Shown here piece after piece: positions 18,026-27,179 of a stretch of DNA of 64,000 nt. The stretch is from the NCBI RefSeq assembly GCF_018138145.1, contig NZ_CP073104.1, positions 3,410,001 through 3,474,000 on the forward strand, read 5' to 3'. Every line of letters begins with the position of its first letter. Position 1 is the stretch's first letter. A program made the position numbers and the translations under genes. This stretch comes from Pseudomonas sp. SCA2728.1_7. GTDB taxonomy: Bacteria; Pseudomonadota; Gammaproteobacteria; Pseudomonadales; Pseudomonadaceae. A model generated the notes under the pieces. The model was not told where the DNA came from. It saw only the letters and a program-made list of their open reading frames with translations, and did no database searches.

Positions 18026-21000
18026 TCAGGACAAATGCTCAGCCAGCACCGCCAGGCTGGCAGTTGCGTCATCGCCCTGCACACTCGCAAAGGCCTTCAA
18101 CCATTGTTCGAGTGCGAACACGTACTCACGGCCAGCGATTTTGACAACCAGTTCGCATGCCCCCTGCTCCTCAATCCCGCGAACGATCAGACTGTGGCCA
18201 TTGTCCGGGTCGGCGAGTACCAGGTGGCCATCGACCCGCGACATCAGCCAATGCCCACACTCAGGCATATCCAGCACCAACAAGCCAGGTTCCGTCTCCT
18301 GCTCACCGGATGGGCGCCGTACATCAACAACGATGCAATCCAGACGCTGCCAGGTTGCGGCCGATATCCGATAACCCTCTGTGTGCGAACCAAAGGTCAG
18401 AATCAACCTTTCGATATTGTCAGCAAGCAATGGCTGCACCTCGGTAAGGTCATCACTCACTTCCAGCACCATGACCTCCTCGTCACGGTGCGCGTAGCTA
18501 TCCGGCAACCAGACGCCATCGACCGTCCCGGCGCTGAAGATCAATGGGTCAATCGGGTCGAACAGCAGCGGATTGGCCGCATCACGCGTACCGAGGAACG
18601 TCGGCCATTTTCCATCGTCCCGAGCAGACACCTCGAATAGTCGATCAAGCTTCGGAACGTAGTATCGGTAGCGATTGCCAGTATTTTCAACGGGGAGAAA
18701 CGCGGCATGGTCTTGCCCGTCCAGCCGCAGTTTTAAACGCTTCTGCAATTGCGCTGGCGTCTGGCCGGGAACGTATGACCAGCGGTTTTCCATGCCGACA
18801 ATTCGCGCCGGTTGCTGATCCTGCAGTTGCAGTGTCACACCTTCGCGGGTACGCCCGAGCAGCCCGTCGCCATGCGGCAGCACTTCGCAAAACGCCCACG
18901 ACGCCCATACTCGCTCGGCCTGTGGCAACACTTGGCGATGCAGCAACACGCTGCCGTTGCCGAACGCCGTGCGCAGTTGCTCGAGGGAGACCAGCGTCTG
19001 GCGCCACAGCTGTCCGGAAGAAACATCAAGCAGCCAAACCCCTTGCCGGTCGGGCGTCAGCCCCAGCAACGTCAGCTCGTGGTTGCCCATGGCGTCCATC
19101 AGCACAAGCTTTTCGTCGATACACCACACTGGCAGAAACGTCTGACCCGCTTGGGCACGCAGGCCGATGATGGCAAATGCGGCGCTGCTGTATTCCCTGG
19201 CAAGCGCCGGTAATGCCGCCAGCCAATCGGGGTTTTGTTGCAGCCAACGCTGGCCGAGGCCGACAAACTTCAGCACAGGTCTATCCAGCTCGGACAGCCA
19301 GTTGTCGTCCTTGGCGCCGAGGTCGATTTCGAACATTCGCCCATCGTCTTGGGTGGCCAGGAAGCTTTCGCCAACGCGCGTAACGTCGATCACACCCTTC
19401 GCAAGCGCCTCGTGCCACACCACGTCGTCACGCAGCTGGATGCCATGACTGAGCATTTGACTTTGCCGACTGTAAAACAGCAGCGCAGCGGCGGGATCAG
19501 AGGATCGAGGCATCAGCAACACCCTGTCTGCTTCAATGTCGGCGTCAGCCCGGAAGTACCTGTCGTGATGCGCGGCAATCCATGCCCGCTCAAGCAGTTG
19601 ATCGAAGGACCAGGCACGGGCGTGAATGTATGGCGCGTAGGTCCAGGTGCTGATGGGCGAAGCCATGCCGGGTGTCTCGTCCGTGTAGGGACGACGCTGT
19701 TTCTGGCGATGGCGGAAAAACCCGATTCTCGTGCCCTCCTCGGGCTTGAGAAAAGAGTTTTCCAGACCGGGCGACCACATGTGGATGTCCGTCAGGGTCA
19801 CTTCGCGGTCGGTCAGATGAAACTCCAGCGTCGTGCGCACACTCATGGACTTTTGTTCTACCAACTGCTGCGAAACTCGCAGAGTGCCGTCCGCCAGTTG
19901 CCCGAAAGCGCTGATTTTCGTACCGGGTTCCACACTCAGTAACCGATAACGATGCACGACCAGGCCGCTGATCACAGCGACGCGCCAGACCGTGGCATGG
20001 TCGGGATGATAAAACCACGCATGAGCAGCGTTGGCGGCGCCCAGCATCAGGCCGTCGTTGACTTCGCGCGGCAGATCGCGCGCAAATAACAAACGTTTTT
20101 GAGCGATGTCGTAAAAGGCCGTTGTGCGCACAGCGTGGCTGGCCGGACTGAACGGTACCCTGAACCGGTTAAGCGTGACGTAACCAGTGCCCAGGCGCCC
20201 TTCATTGTCTCGCTGGCGCAGATGGGCAAGGACATCACGCGGGTTGTCTTTAGCATCGTTGAGGGTGATGGAAAGCAGGCGCAGCGCCTGGCGTTGCCAA
20301 TCCAGTTGAAACAACTCTCCCCCGGCCAGTTCAATCAACCCCTCGAACGCCGACAGCACGATACCGTCGACCGTCAGTTGACGCCCCGCCAGGTATGTCT
20401 GCGGGGCGCCGTCATCCATCTTGGGTGCATCATCAAAGCTGATCTGCTCGATGCTGGCCCAAGGGGCATGCACCAGCCATTGGGCCTTGCCATTGAATTT
20501 CACCGCTTTCAATCCCGGCGTCAGACGAAGCTGGCAGCGCTCTGACGTGGCGCTGATTTCGTAGGACAGCTTTTGCTGGCACTCCATCGGCAAAGTCGGA
20601 ACCGCTAGCTGGCGCACCTGCTCGTCCAGCACCACACTGATCGTTGTCGGTTTATAGACCGGATGCAGTTTGTAGAGGATGTGTTTGAAAGAGGGTGTGC
20701 TGTGCAGATAAAAACGCCGGTTGCCCTGCTTGTCGTATTCCAGCTTGTCCGCCGCACTGTTGCGCAATTGCGGATAGCGTGTGTGGATGCGCTTATCCAG
20801 ATGGCTCGTCAGCGTATCGCCCAGTGCCGTGAATGGATTGAACAACGAGTACCACTCTGGTACAGGTGTTTCACTGGCGTTGCGAGGCTCGACCTGCTCT
20901 CCCGGCAGAGGCTCGTAGACGTAGCCCGCGCCTCCCAGTTGATATTCGTAGCCGTAATAGCAGAGTGGTGTGCAAGGCAACACCACGGTATGCAGTGAAG

Positions 21001-24000
21001 CTGTCCCGGGGATATTCAGCGCTGTGCTCTCGGGTAGACCGAAAGCCTGCCGGATGTTGAGGGAACGGTGTATCTGCTGCGGATCATCGTTGTATTGCGG
21101 CAACTCGAGTGCGCCGCCGCCCCACGGATAAAAGCGCTGACTGTCAAAGCGCACCCGCCGGTCCTGCAAATCCAGATGGGTGATCACGGCTTCTGGCGGG
21201 AACTGCAATACACCCTCCGCGACAGTGAAAGCGCCCGGTTTGTAAGCGTTGTAGATGGCACGCAAATGATTGCCGACCGCTGTTGCCTTGTCGGCAATCT
21301 GCCCAAGATTGCTGGCGATGGCCGTGGCACCGATGCCGATACCGAGTAACGGCACAGACAGAAACGCCGCCGCAGCGCCAACCGTTCCGCCTGCCGCCAA
21401 TGCCACAACATCCAGGCCTAACGCCACGGTGTTGAACGCCAGAGACGTAGAGAACCGCGAGCGCTGCTCGTGATTTTGCGCCAATGCCAGGTTATGAATG
21501 TCGAAGCCAATGTTGGCCAGCGAAAACGCAAAACCAACACCCGTGGCCGCGCGACCGAGTACACGGCCGGACAACGACGACTGACGCAAGAGCAGCGCCT
21601 GTTCACTGGCCACCGCCTGCCGCACCAGGTTGATCATCTGCGCGGTATCGCTGAGTACGCCAAAACCCAACTGCGCATAGCTGACGTAAACCTGGACCTG
21701 CAACGCGATCGACAAGGCTGGCAACTGATCACCGGCCTGGTATTCACGATGGCGCATTTCACTGATCAGCGTCTGGATCGCAAAGGCGAAACTCAAGCGG
21801 CTGCCGCCATCCGCCTCGGCCGCAGCACTCGGTTTGCCTACCTTCACCCGCTGATGCAAATGCTGCTTGAGCTGAGTGAAGCGCGGGTCGGCCGTGGTCA
21901 CTGTTCGCACTTGATGCGGATTCTGTGCATCGACCAACGTCAGCGAGAAGCCGCCGTCCGCCTGCGATTTGAGCGTTTCCAGCAATGGCAAATATTCACG
22001 CCCGAGCGAGTGTTCACTGCGCAACCGCTGCATGGCCTGATCAAACGCCTGCGCCCAATAGCGCGCATCCACCTGTGCCAGGCTGGCCCCCATCCGCGCG
22101 TTTTCACCGAGCGAACGCTGGCGCGCCACGGCCTGTTTTGCCCAGACAGCGACACGGCGTGAATCACTTGAAGGAATGTGCAAAAAACTGTCCAGACGCA
22201 AACCGCTCGATAGCTTGCGGGCTGCCATCGCCTCGGTGTTCAACTCGATCACGTTGAATCGCGCCCCGGCCATCTCGCCCAGACCGTAGAGCCTGGCCAG
22301 GGCACTGTCGCCTGCACTCAGATAACGCTCAATGCCAAGTTTCACCTGCGCGCCTTTGGCGAACGCGTAAATGGCAAAGTTCGGGTCATAGAAGCGGTAG
22401 ACGAATTGGTCTCCAGCCTGCACTTTGGCCACCAGCAAGGCGTGATCGCCGGTGTCGAGCAACAGGACGGTGGTCGCACTTTTCGCCTCCAGTGTCTGCA
22501 TGACCGAGTCCAGACTCTGCAAGCCGCGGGATTCACCAATAGCACGGGTGGGCAAGGCCCGCAGTTCACTCAACGCACTGAGCAAAGCCTGTGAACTCGG
22601 TTCCTGATGGTTGACGTTGGCCGTGGCGACATGCCCCACCAATGTCCGTTCGGCCGACTCGCCGGCAGCCACCGCTGCGCCCATCAGCAACGCCAGCGGA
22701 TAACACCGACGTCCCGGATCACTGCTCGTGTGCATCAGCAAATCCTGCGACAGTTGCCGGGCCGAGGTCGCGCCGGCCTCGACGAACATTTCGCGCACCA
22801 GCGCACTGCGCTGAAGAATCCGCGAACGGTATTCACCTTGCGCCGTGCGCGTGATCTGCCCGATACGTTCGCCCCATTGGCGCAAGGTCAGTGCTTCAAA
22901 CAGTGCCTGAACCTTGAGTTCGCGGGCCGTCAGGAGGCCATGCACCTGTCCACGCGCCAGCGCGGCCTCGAAGGCGGGCGACTGCCGCTGACGCAGGGCT
23001 TTTTCAACCGCATCATAACGAGCGAAAGTACCGTCGCCGTCAGTTTCGACAGCGAGGTCGCGCACGGTTTGCCAAACGCTGGCAAAACTCGCGTCGTCCA
23101 GACTTGTCGCGCCGAAAATCCCCCCGAGCATGACGCGTACCAACGGGCTGAGTTGTTCCAGCGGCAGGGAATCATGGGCAATGCGGCTGAGCAGTTCGTT
23201 GAGGTTGCTTGAGGATTCGGCGCCATGGGAAACGGGCAGTTCGCGCACAGGTTGCGCAAGGATCAACTGACGATTATCGAAGCCGATGGAAAAGGCTTGG
23301 GTGAAGGTAATATCACCGCTGAGCTTGTCCCTCATGGCTCGCACAAAGGGTTCGCCCAGATCATCCATCAGTTGTTGCAGGACCGACGTCAGCAGCACTG
23401 CTTTACCGCCGACTACGGGCCAGCCTTGTTTGAACGTCAGCGTCTGTTGCGGCTGAAGCAGATCCGCCAGTTGGCCGGTGTAGCGTGATTTGAGTTTGCC
23501 GGTTTTCCACTTTTCCTGCTCTTTGGCCAGCCATTGCTCGGCGTCATCATTGACGGTCCAACCGGAGATCGCTTCCTCCTCGGTCTGCACGTTGTAACCC
23601 TCGGCCAGTCGCAAGCGCTCCTGAACCGTAACCTCGTTGTGCGGCAGGAGGTGAGTCTCGACATAGTTTTTCAACCCGGTAACCGCCGCACCCGGCCCGG
23701 TAAGCGCAATGGTGCCGCGCGATCCGACGCGAATGCCGTCACGGTAGTAACTTAAAATCGCCTCGCTCAACTTACCCAGAAAATCCTGCAGCGTGCGCGT
23801 CAGTTGCCCCTGCTCGATTTTCTCGTTCATGACGTTTTCTATGACGTCGAGCAATCGTTCAGTCTGTGACCAGTCTACGGACGACGCGATGGCCGACTGT
23901 TCAACGGCCTGCAGGCAGTCATAGTTGAACCGGATCAATTGCATGACCGCGAGCGTCATCTCGCTTTGCGGTTGTGCCAGCAGATAAGCGTTCATCTCTC

Positions 24001-25186
24001 TACTGAATTGCGCGCCCATACGCAGGCCATGCTGCGGACTGTGGACTTCACGCGGTGCGACAAATATAGGCTCGACGCCGGGCTTGCTGCGGGCAAAGAC
24101 CAGCAGTGCCTCGCGATGTGCGGCAGGCAATGCATCCGTGTGATCGGTGTAGCGCAGACGATCGCGACCGGGCATCAACGTTTCATCATGATTGAGCAAA
24201 AGCTGCAAAACCCCTAGCCGTTGCTCGTCACTGAACCCACTGATGTCGACACCGCCCAGTCTGTCAGCCAGCGGCGGCAAGTAATCCATGTCACTGTAAC
24301 GCCCGCCTTCGGCATATTCGGCCTGCAAGCGAACAACGTCACTTGCCGCCGCAAAGTTACCGCGCATTACCACTTCGCGTTGATAGACATCCTCTAGAAA
24401 GTGCCCGGCGAAATCCCGCCGAACATCACGCAACTGCAAGTCGCCGCCGGCCATTTGCAGATGGCTTTGCAAGCAGCGATGACGAAAGGCTTCCAGCGTC
24501 GTGCGGTCCTTGCCGTAAGCACGCACCATCAGGTCGATCCGGGCCTGATCAGCTTTCCCGCGCCACTGCGGTTGTTGCAGGTACTCGAACATCTCGCGCT
24601 TCAATACACGCGCACGATCTTCGATCATCTTTGCAAGTTCATCGGGGTTGGTCACGGTGTCCCCGCCAGACTCCATCGCAGCAACTCTGGCGCTATCGGA
24701 TATAACCCGATTCATTTCGAAAGCTAGTAACGCATCGCTGTCGTACCAGAGATTGAACTGGTAACTCTCGGCAGCCAGCACCTGACGCCAGATATTCATG
24801 TAATCGCGCTGGATATTGCCAACCTCACTGCCGCCCACCCAGACAAAATGCATGATTTTGGGTATCGGACTGGGCACCTCACTGAGCATGTTTACAGTGC
24901 CCGCCAAACGGGCGGCGTAATCGCGTAATTTTTCTTTGACGGTATCGATCAACGCTATCGCGGGCGCGGAGTTACGCTTTGCCAAGCGTTCAAAATTTTC
25001 CAGAAAGAGTGTTACAACCTGCAGCTTTTGAGCAAGGCTCGTGGCTTGGCCGGCATTCTCGTAAAGCGCCAGCAACGTTGTATATTCGGCAGAAGCGGAA
25101 AACGCCTTGAATGCGCGCTTTAACCCGGAGTATTCATCAGCGGAAATAAAATTAAATTCGTCAACATATTGCTCCATGACACCCAT
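18026..25186 (-). CDS. Large TcdA/TcdB- and lymphostatin-like toxin: glucosyltransferase, C58-like protease, translocation domain
   Basis: 2386 residues in one intact frame with an aaggat ribosome site. Residues 1-105 are helical. The GT-A glucosyltransferase domain (about 108-560) has IPKIMHFVWVGG (108-119), SDVVRLQAEYAEGG (282-295), the metal motif D299-M-D301 and S541-G-W543; these match the TcdB active-site set (Trp102, Asp270/Arg273, Asp286/Asp288, Ser518/Trp520). A YopT/C58-like protease follows, with Cys828 (RRCYPLALLMG), His915 (DTGDHALLVAK) and Asp934 (YDPN). A TcdA/TcdB-type pore region (about 1130-1430) has a long apolar stretch (1253-1295), FYPWGG and a VVLPCTP block. The last 950 residues are strand-rich, propeller-like and unassigned. 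There is no signal peptide, RTX repeat, C80 autoprotease or CROP repeat. This order matches E. coli lymphostatin. Target and export route are unknown. Confidence 0.85.
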   Translation of the reverse strand: MGVMEQYVDEFNFISADEYSGLKRAFKAFSASAEYTTLLALYENAGQATSLAQKLQVVTLFLENFERLAKRNSAPAIALIDTVKEKLRDYAARLAGTVNMLSEVPSPIPKIMHFVWVGGSEVGNIQRDYMNIWRQVLAAESYQFNLWYDSDALLAFEMNRVISDSARVAAMESGGDTVTNPDELAKMIEDRARVLKREMFEYLQQPQWRGKADQARIDLMVRAYGKDRTTLEAFRHRCLQSHLQMAGGDLQLRDVRRDFAGHFLEDVYQREVVMRGNFAAASDVVRLQAEYAEGGRYSDMDYLPPLADRLGGVDISGFSDEQRLGVLQLLLNHDETLMPGRDRLRYTDHTDALPAAHREALLVFARSKPGVEPIFVAPREVHSPQHGLRMGAQFSREMNAYLLAQPQSEMTLAVMQLIRFNYDCLQAVEQSAIASSVDWSQTERLLDVIENVMNEKIEQGQLTRTLQDFLGKLSEAILSYYRDGIRVGSRGTIALTGPGAAVTGLKNYVETHLLPHNEVTVQERLRLAEGYNVQTEEEAISGWTVNDDAEQWLAKEQEKWKTGKLKSRYTGQLADLLQPQQTLTFKQGWPVVGGKAVLLTSVLQQLMDDLGEPFVRAMRDKLSGDITFTQAFSIGFDNRQLILAQPVRELPVSHGAESSSNLNELLSRIAHDSLPLEQLSPLVRVMLGGIFGATSLDDASFASVWQTVRDLAVETDGDGTFARYDAVEKALRQRQSPAFEAALARGQVHGLLTARELKVQALFEALTLRQWGERIGQITRTAQGEYRSRILQRSALVREMFVEAGATSARQLSQDLLMHTSSDPGRRCYPLALLMGAAVAAGESAERTLVGHVATANVNHQEPSSQALLSALSELRALPTRAIGESRGLQSLDSVMQTLEAKSATTVLLLDTGDHALLVAKVQAGDQFVYRFYDPNFAIYAFAKGAQVKLGIERYLSAGDSALARLYGLGEMAGARFNVIELNTEAMAARKLSSGLRLDSFLHIPSSDSRRVAVWAKQAVARQRSLGENARMGASLAQVDARYWAQAFDQAMQRLRSEHSLGREYLPLLETLKSQADGGFSLTLVDAQNPHQVRTVTTADPRFTQLKQHLHQRVKVGKPSAAAEADGGSRLSFAFAIQTLISEMRHREYQAGDQLPALSIALQVQVYVSYAQLGFGVLSDTAQMINLVRQAVASEQALLLRQSSLSGRVLGRAATGVGFAFSLANIGFDIHNLALAQNHEQRSRFSTSLAFNTVALGLDVVALAAGGTVGAAAAFLSVPLLGIGIGATAIASNLGQIADKATAVGNHLRAIYNAYKPGAFTVAEGVLQFPPEAVITHLDLQDRRVRFDSQRFYPWGGGALELPQYNDDPQQIHRSLNIRQAFGLPESTALNIPGTASLHTVVLPCTPLCYYGYEYQLGGAGYVYEPLPGEQVEPRNASETPVPEWYSLFNPFTALGDTLTSHLDKRIHTRYPQLRNSAADKLEYDKQGNRRFYLHSTPSFKHILYKLHPVYKPTTISVVLDEQVRQLAVPTLPMECQQKLSYEISATSERCQLRLTPGLKAVKFNGKAQWLVHAPWASIEQISFDDAPKMDDGAPQTYLAGRQLTVDGIVLSAFEGLIELAGGELFQLDWQRQALRLLSITLNDAKDNPRDVLAHLRQRDNEGRLGTGYVTLNRFRVPFSPASHAVRTTAFYDIAQKRLLFARDLPREVNDGLMLGAANAAHAWFYHPDHATVWRVAVISGLVVHRYRLLSVEPGTKISAFGQLADGTLRVSQQLVEQKSMSVRTTLEFHLTDREVTLTDIHMWSPGLENSFLKPEEGTRIGFFRHRQKQRRPYTDETPGMASPISTWTYAPYIHARAWSFDQLLERAWIAAHHDRYFRADADIEADRVLLMPRSSDPAAALLFYSRQSQMLSHGIQLRDDVVWHEALAKGVIDVTRVGESFLATQDDGRMFEIDLGAKDDNWLSELDRPVLKFVGLGQRWLQQNPDWLAALPALAREYSSAAFAIIGLRAQAGQTFLPVWCIDEKLVLMDAMGNHELTLLGLTPDRQGVWLLDVSSGQLWRQTLVSLEQLRTAFGNGSVLLHRQVLPQAERVWASWAFCEVLPHGDGLLGRTREGVTLQLQDQQPARIVGMENRWSYVPGQTPAQLQKRLKLRLDGQDHAAFLPVENTGNRYRYYVPKLDRLFEVSARDDGKWPTFLGTRDAANPLLFDPIDPLIFSAGTVDGVWLPDSYAHRDEEVMVLEVSDDLTEVQPLLADNIERLILTFGSHTEGYRISAATWQRLDCIVVDVRRPSGEQETEPGLLVLDMPECGHWLMSRVDGHLVLADPDNGHSLIVRGIEEQGACELVVKIAGREYVFALEQWLKAFASVQGDDATASLAVLAEHLS

Positions 25187-25366
25187 CAGACTTCATCCTT
25201 TATTCGTTGAGAGAATCCTCAACGAAGTTAGTCTGCTCGTGGGGCAACTTCAAAAAGCACAAAATTCAAATAGTTTCCCAAGAAACATCAAACAACAGAC
25301 AAGTTGATTCCGCGCATAATTCGGTAATAAACAGGTGCATGACAAGTCGTTCGATAAACAAACGAA
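25187..25366 (-). promoter_or_regulatory. AT-rich leader upstream of the toxin gene
   Basis: About 180 bases, clearly richer in A and T than the flanking genes, in front of the toxin start. It must contain the toxin promoter unless the gene is read from the distant cobJ operon, which two hairpins make unlikely. I see no convincing -35/-10 or sigma-54 boxes. Confidence 0.4.
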
Positions 25367-25391
25367 GCGGCGCGCGCAACGGATGCGCCGC
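25367..25391. terminator. Hairpin between the cobJ operon and the toxin gene
   Basis: A 7-bp all-GC stem (gcggcgc / gcgccgc) with an 11-base loop. T-rich bases follow on either strand (tttta on plus, ttcgtttg on minus). It probably shields the toxin gene from cobalamin transcripts. Confidence 0.55.
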
Positions 25392-25440
25392 CGTGTTTTA
25401 AACTTAATCGTCCGGTAATGAAGTTCGACTTGATGTCACA

Positions 25441-25470
25441 CCGAGGCAACTTATTTACAACTTGCCTCGG
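25441..25470 (-). terminator. Inverted repeat just after cobJ
   Basis: A perfect 9-bp inverted repeat (ccgaggcaa / ttgcctcgg) with a 12-base AT-rich loop, 8 bases past the cobJ stop. No long T-run follows, so it is a 3'-end hairpin or a weak terminator. Confidence 0.55.
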
Positions 25471-25478
25471 CTCGGCAC

Positions 25479-27179
25479 TCAGGAAAGCGGCTTTTCGCCG
25501 TACCAGCGCGGCGTGTAAACCCAATCACCACCGCTGGCACGCGCAAACGTGCAGGTGGTCGAAGAACCAATCAGCACCATGGTGCGCATGTCCACTTGTT
25601 CCGGGGTCAACGCGCCCAGTGTCGTGGTGCGTAGAGTCTGGCCGGGACGACCGATGTCGCGGCCCAACACCACCGGTGTTTGCGGCGTGCGATGCTGCGC
25701 GACAATCTCCAGCGCCCGGCCCAGTTGCCATGGCCGCGCGCGGGAGATCGGGTTGTAGAACGCCAAGGCCAGATCCGCTTCAGCGGCCAGATCCAGACGC
25801 TTTTCGATGATCGACCAGGGCTTCAGGTTGTCCGACAGCGACATCACGCAGAAGTCATGACCCAGCGGTGCGCCGGCTTGCGCGGCGGTGGCCAGCGAAG
25901 CGGAAACGCCCGGAAGGATTTCCAGATCGACGCTGTGCCACGCCGGATCGGCCGACTCGTGCAACGCTTCGAGCACTGCGGCAGCCATGGCGAACACACC
26001 CGGATCGCCCGAGGACACAACGATCACCGAGCGTCCCTCGGCGGCCAGTCTGAAGGCGTGACGGGCGCGTTGCATTTCTTCACGGTTGTCGGTGCAGTGC
26101 TGCACTTGATCGGCGCGAAACGGCCCGGCCATGCGCACGTAGGTTTCGTAACCGAGCACATCGGTCGCGCGAGCCAGTTCGGCTTTTACCGCCGGCACCA
26201 TCAGCTCGGCAGCGCCGGGGCCGAGGCCGATCACGGCGAGACGACCGCGTGGCCGGCCAATGCTGGAAACCTCCAAAGGCTGCTCGGCGACTGCGATTGC
26301 CATGCCGTGGCCAGTCAGGACCGTTGCCGCTGGCACTGCGAAACGCGCCAGGGTTTCGAGGTTGCTTTGTGCCGCGACAAAGCGCAGCGGCACACCCAGC
26401 TCAAGCGCCGCTTCACGCAAAAGTGGCGAAGCCATTTGCGTCTCGCTGGCCAGCAGACAGGCCAGCGACTGCACGGCGATCTTCGCCTGCTGCAACGCGC
26501 TGCGAACGGCATTCGCCAGGTCCGCCGTTTCAGCACTCACCGCCACCGCCACGCTGCGTGGATAGATCATTAATTCACTGGCACTCGCCTCACGCGCGGC
26601 ACTGCCGACATGAATCGAGCGCTGCGCCTGCGGATCTTCCAGCAATTGCGCCTGATCCAGCCACGGCGCCGCGCCTTCGATGCGCACGCTGTGGCCAGCC
26701 AACAGATCGGAGACGAAACGCTTGCCCAGTTCCAGATCACCCAGTGCGTAACCGCTCGGTGGGTTGAGTAGGCACGTGCCGAAGCGCAACTCGCCGCTGG
26801 TGGTAATCGCCGCTGCGACTTGCAGCCCGGCAGCGATGTCTCGCGCCATGACATTGACCCCGCCGAGGCCGCCCAACAACGGCACCACGGCGCTGCCGTC
26901 TTCGGCCACGGCGAGTACCGCAGGTTCGGCGCCCTTCTCCAGCAACAGCGGCGCCAGCGTGCGGATGACGATGCCAGCGGCGCACAGTGCGATGATCGGC
27001 GTGTCCTGCTGATACAGCGCGCGCAGGGTCTCGCCGAATTCCCGATACGTGCAATCGGCGCCTTCGACGCGCCCGGCGAGGCCGTGGATCTGCGCCGCCG
27101 GATAGACCTGCTGAATACGCCGCGCGGTGGCCAGGCTGCCCTGACCGAGAATGACGATGGCGGGGATGGATTGAGTCAT
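25479..27179 (-). CDS. cobJ: CbiG-CobJ fusion, precorrin-3B C17-methyltransferase
   Basis: 566 residues. The N-terminal half resembles CbiG/CobE: AIVILGQGSLATARRI near the start, LCAAGIVIRTLAPLL, LLGGLGGVNVMARDIA (about 100-120), then a CbiG C-terminal domain to about 310. The C-terminal 250 residues are a SAM-dependent tetrapyrrole methylase with GRLAVIGLGPGAAELM, SSGDPGVFAMAAAVLEAL, GVSASLATAAQAGAPLGHDF and LAFYNPISRARPWQ, the CobJ ring-contraction methylase. ATG 27179 overlaps the cobI stop by one base; an upstream in-frame start would lie inside cobI. It is the last gene of the leftward cobG-cobH-cobI-cobJ operon. Confidence 0.93.
   Translation of the reverse strand: MTQSIPAIVILGQGSLATARRIQQVYPAAQIHGLAGRVEGADCTYREFGETLRALYQQDTPIIALCAAGIVIRTLAPLLLEKGAEPAVLAVAEDGSAVVPLLGGLGGVNVMARDIAAGLQVAAAITTSGELRFGTCLLNPPSGYALGDLELGKRFVSDLLAGHSVRIEGAAPWLDQAQLLEDPQAQRSIHVGSAAREASASELMIYPRSVAVAVSAETADLANAVRSALQQAKIAVQSLACLLASETQMASPLLREAALELGVPLRFVAAQSNLETLARFAVPAATVLTGHGMAIAVAEQPLEVSSIGRPRGRLAVIGLGPGAAELMVPAVKAELARATDVLGYETYVRMAGPFRADQVQHCTDNREEMQRARHAFRLAAEGRSVIVVSSGDPGVFAMAAAVLEALHESADPAWHSVDLEILPGVSASLATAAQAGAPLGHDFCVMSLSDNLKPWSIIEKRLDLAAEADLALAFYNPISRARPWQLGRALEIVAQHRTPQTPVVLGRDIGRPGQTLRTTTLGALTPEQVDMRTMVLIGSSTTCTFARASGGDWVYTPRWYGEKPLS

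Noticed and set aside
18026..25186. Insecticidal Tc-complex (TcA/TcB/TcC) component or Mcf/FitD toxin
   Set aside because: No Tc-type Rhs repeat shell or TcA pore features are seen; the N-terminal glucosyltransferase and C58-like unit fit the TcdB/lymphostatin layout better. FitD/Mcf shares only the pore-type region.
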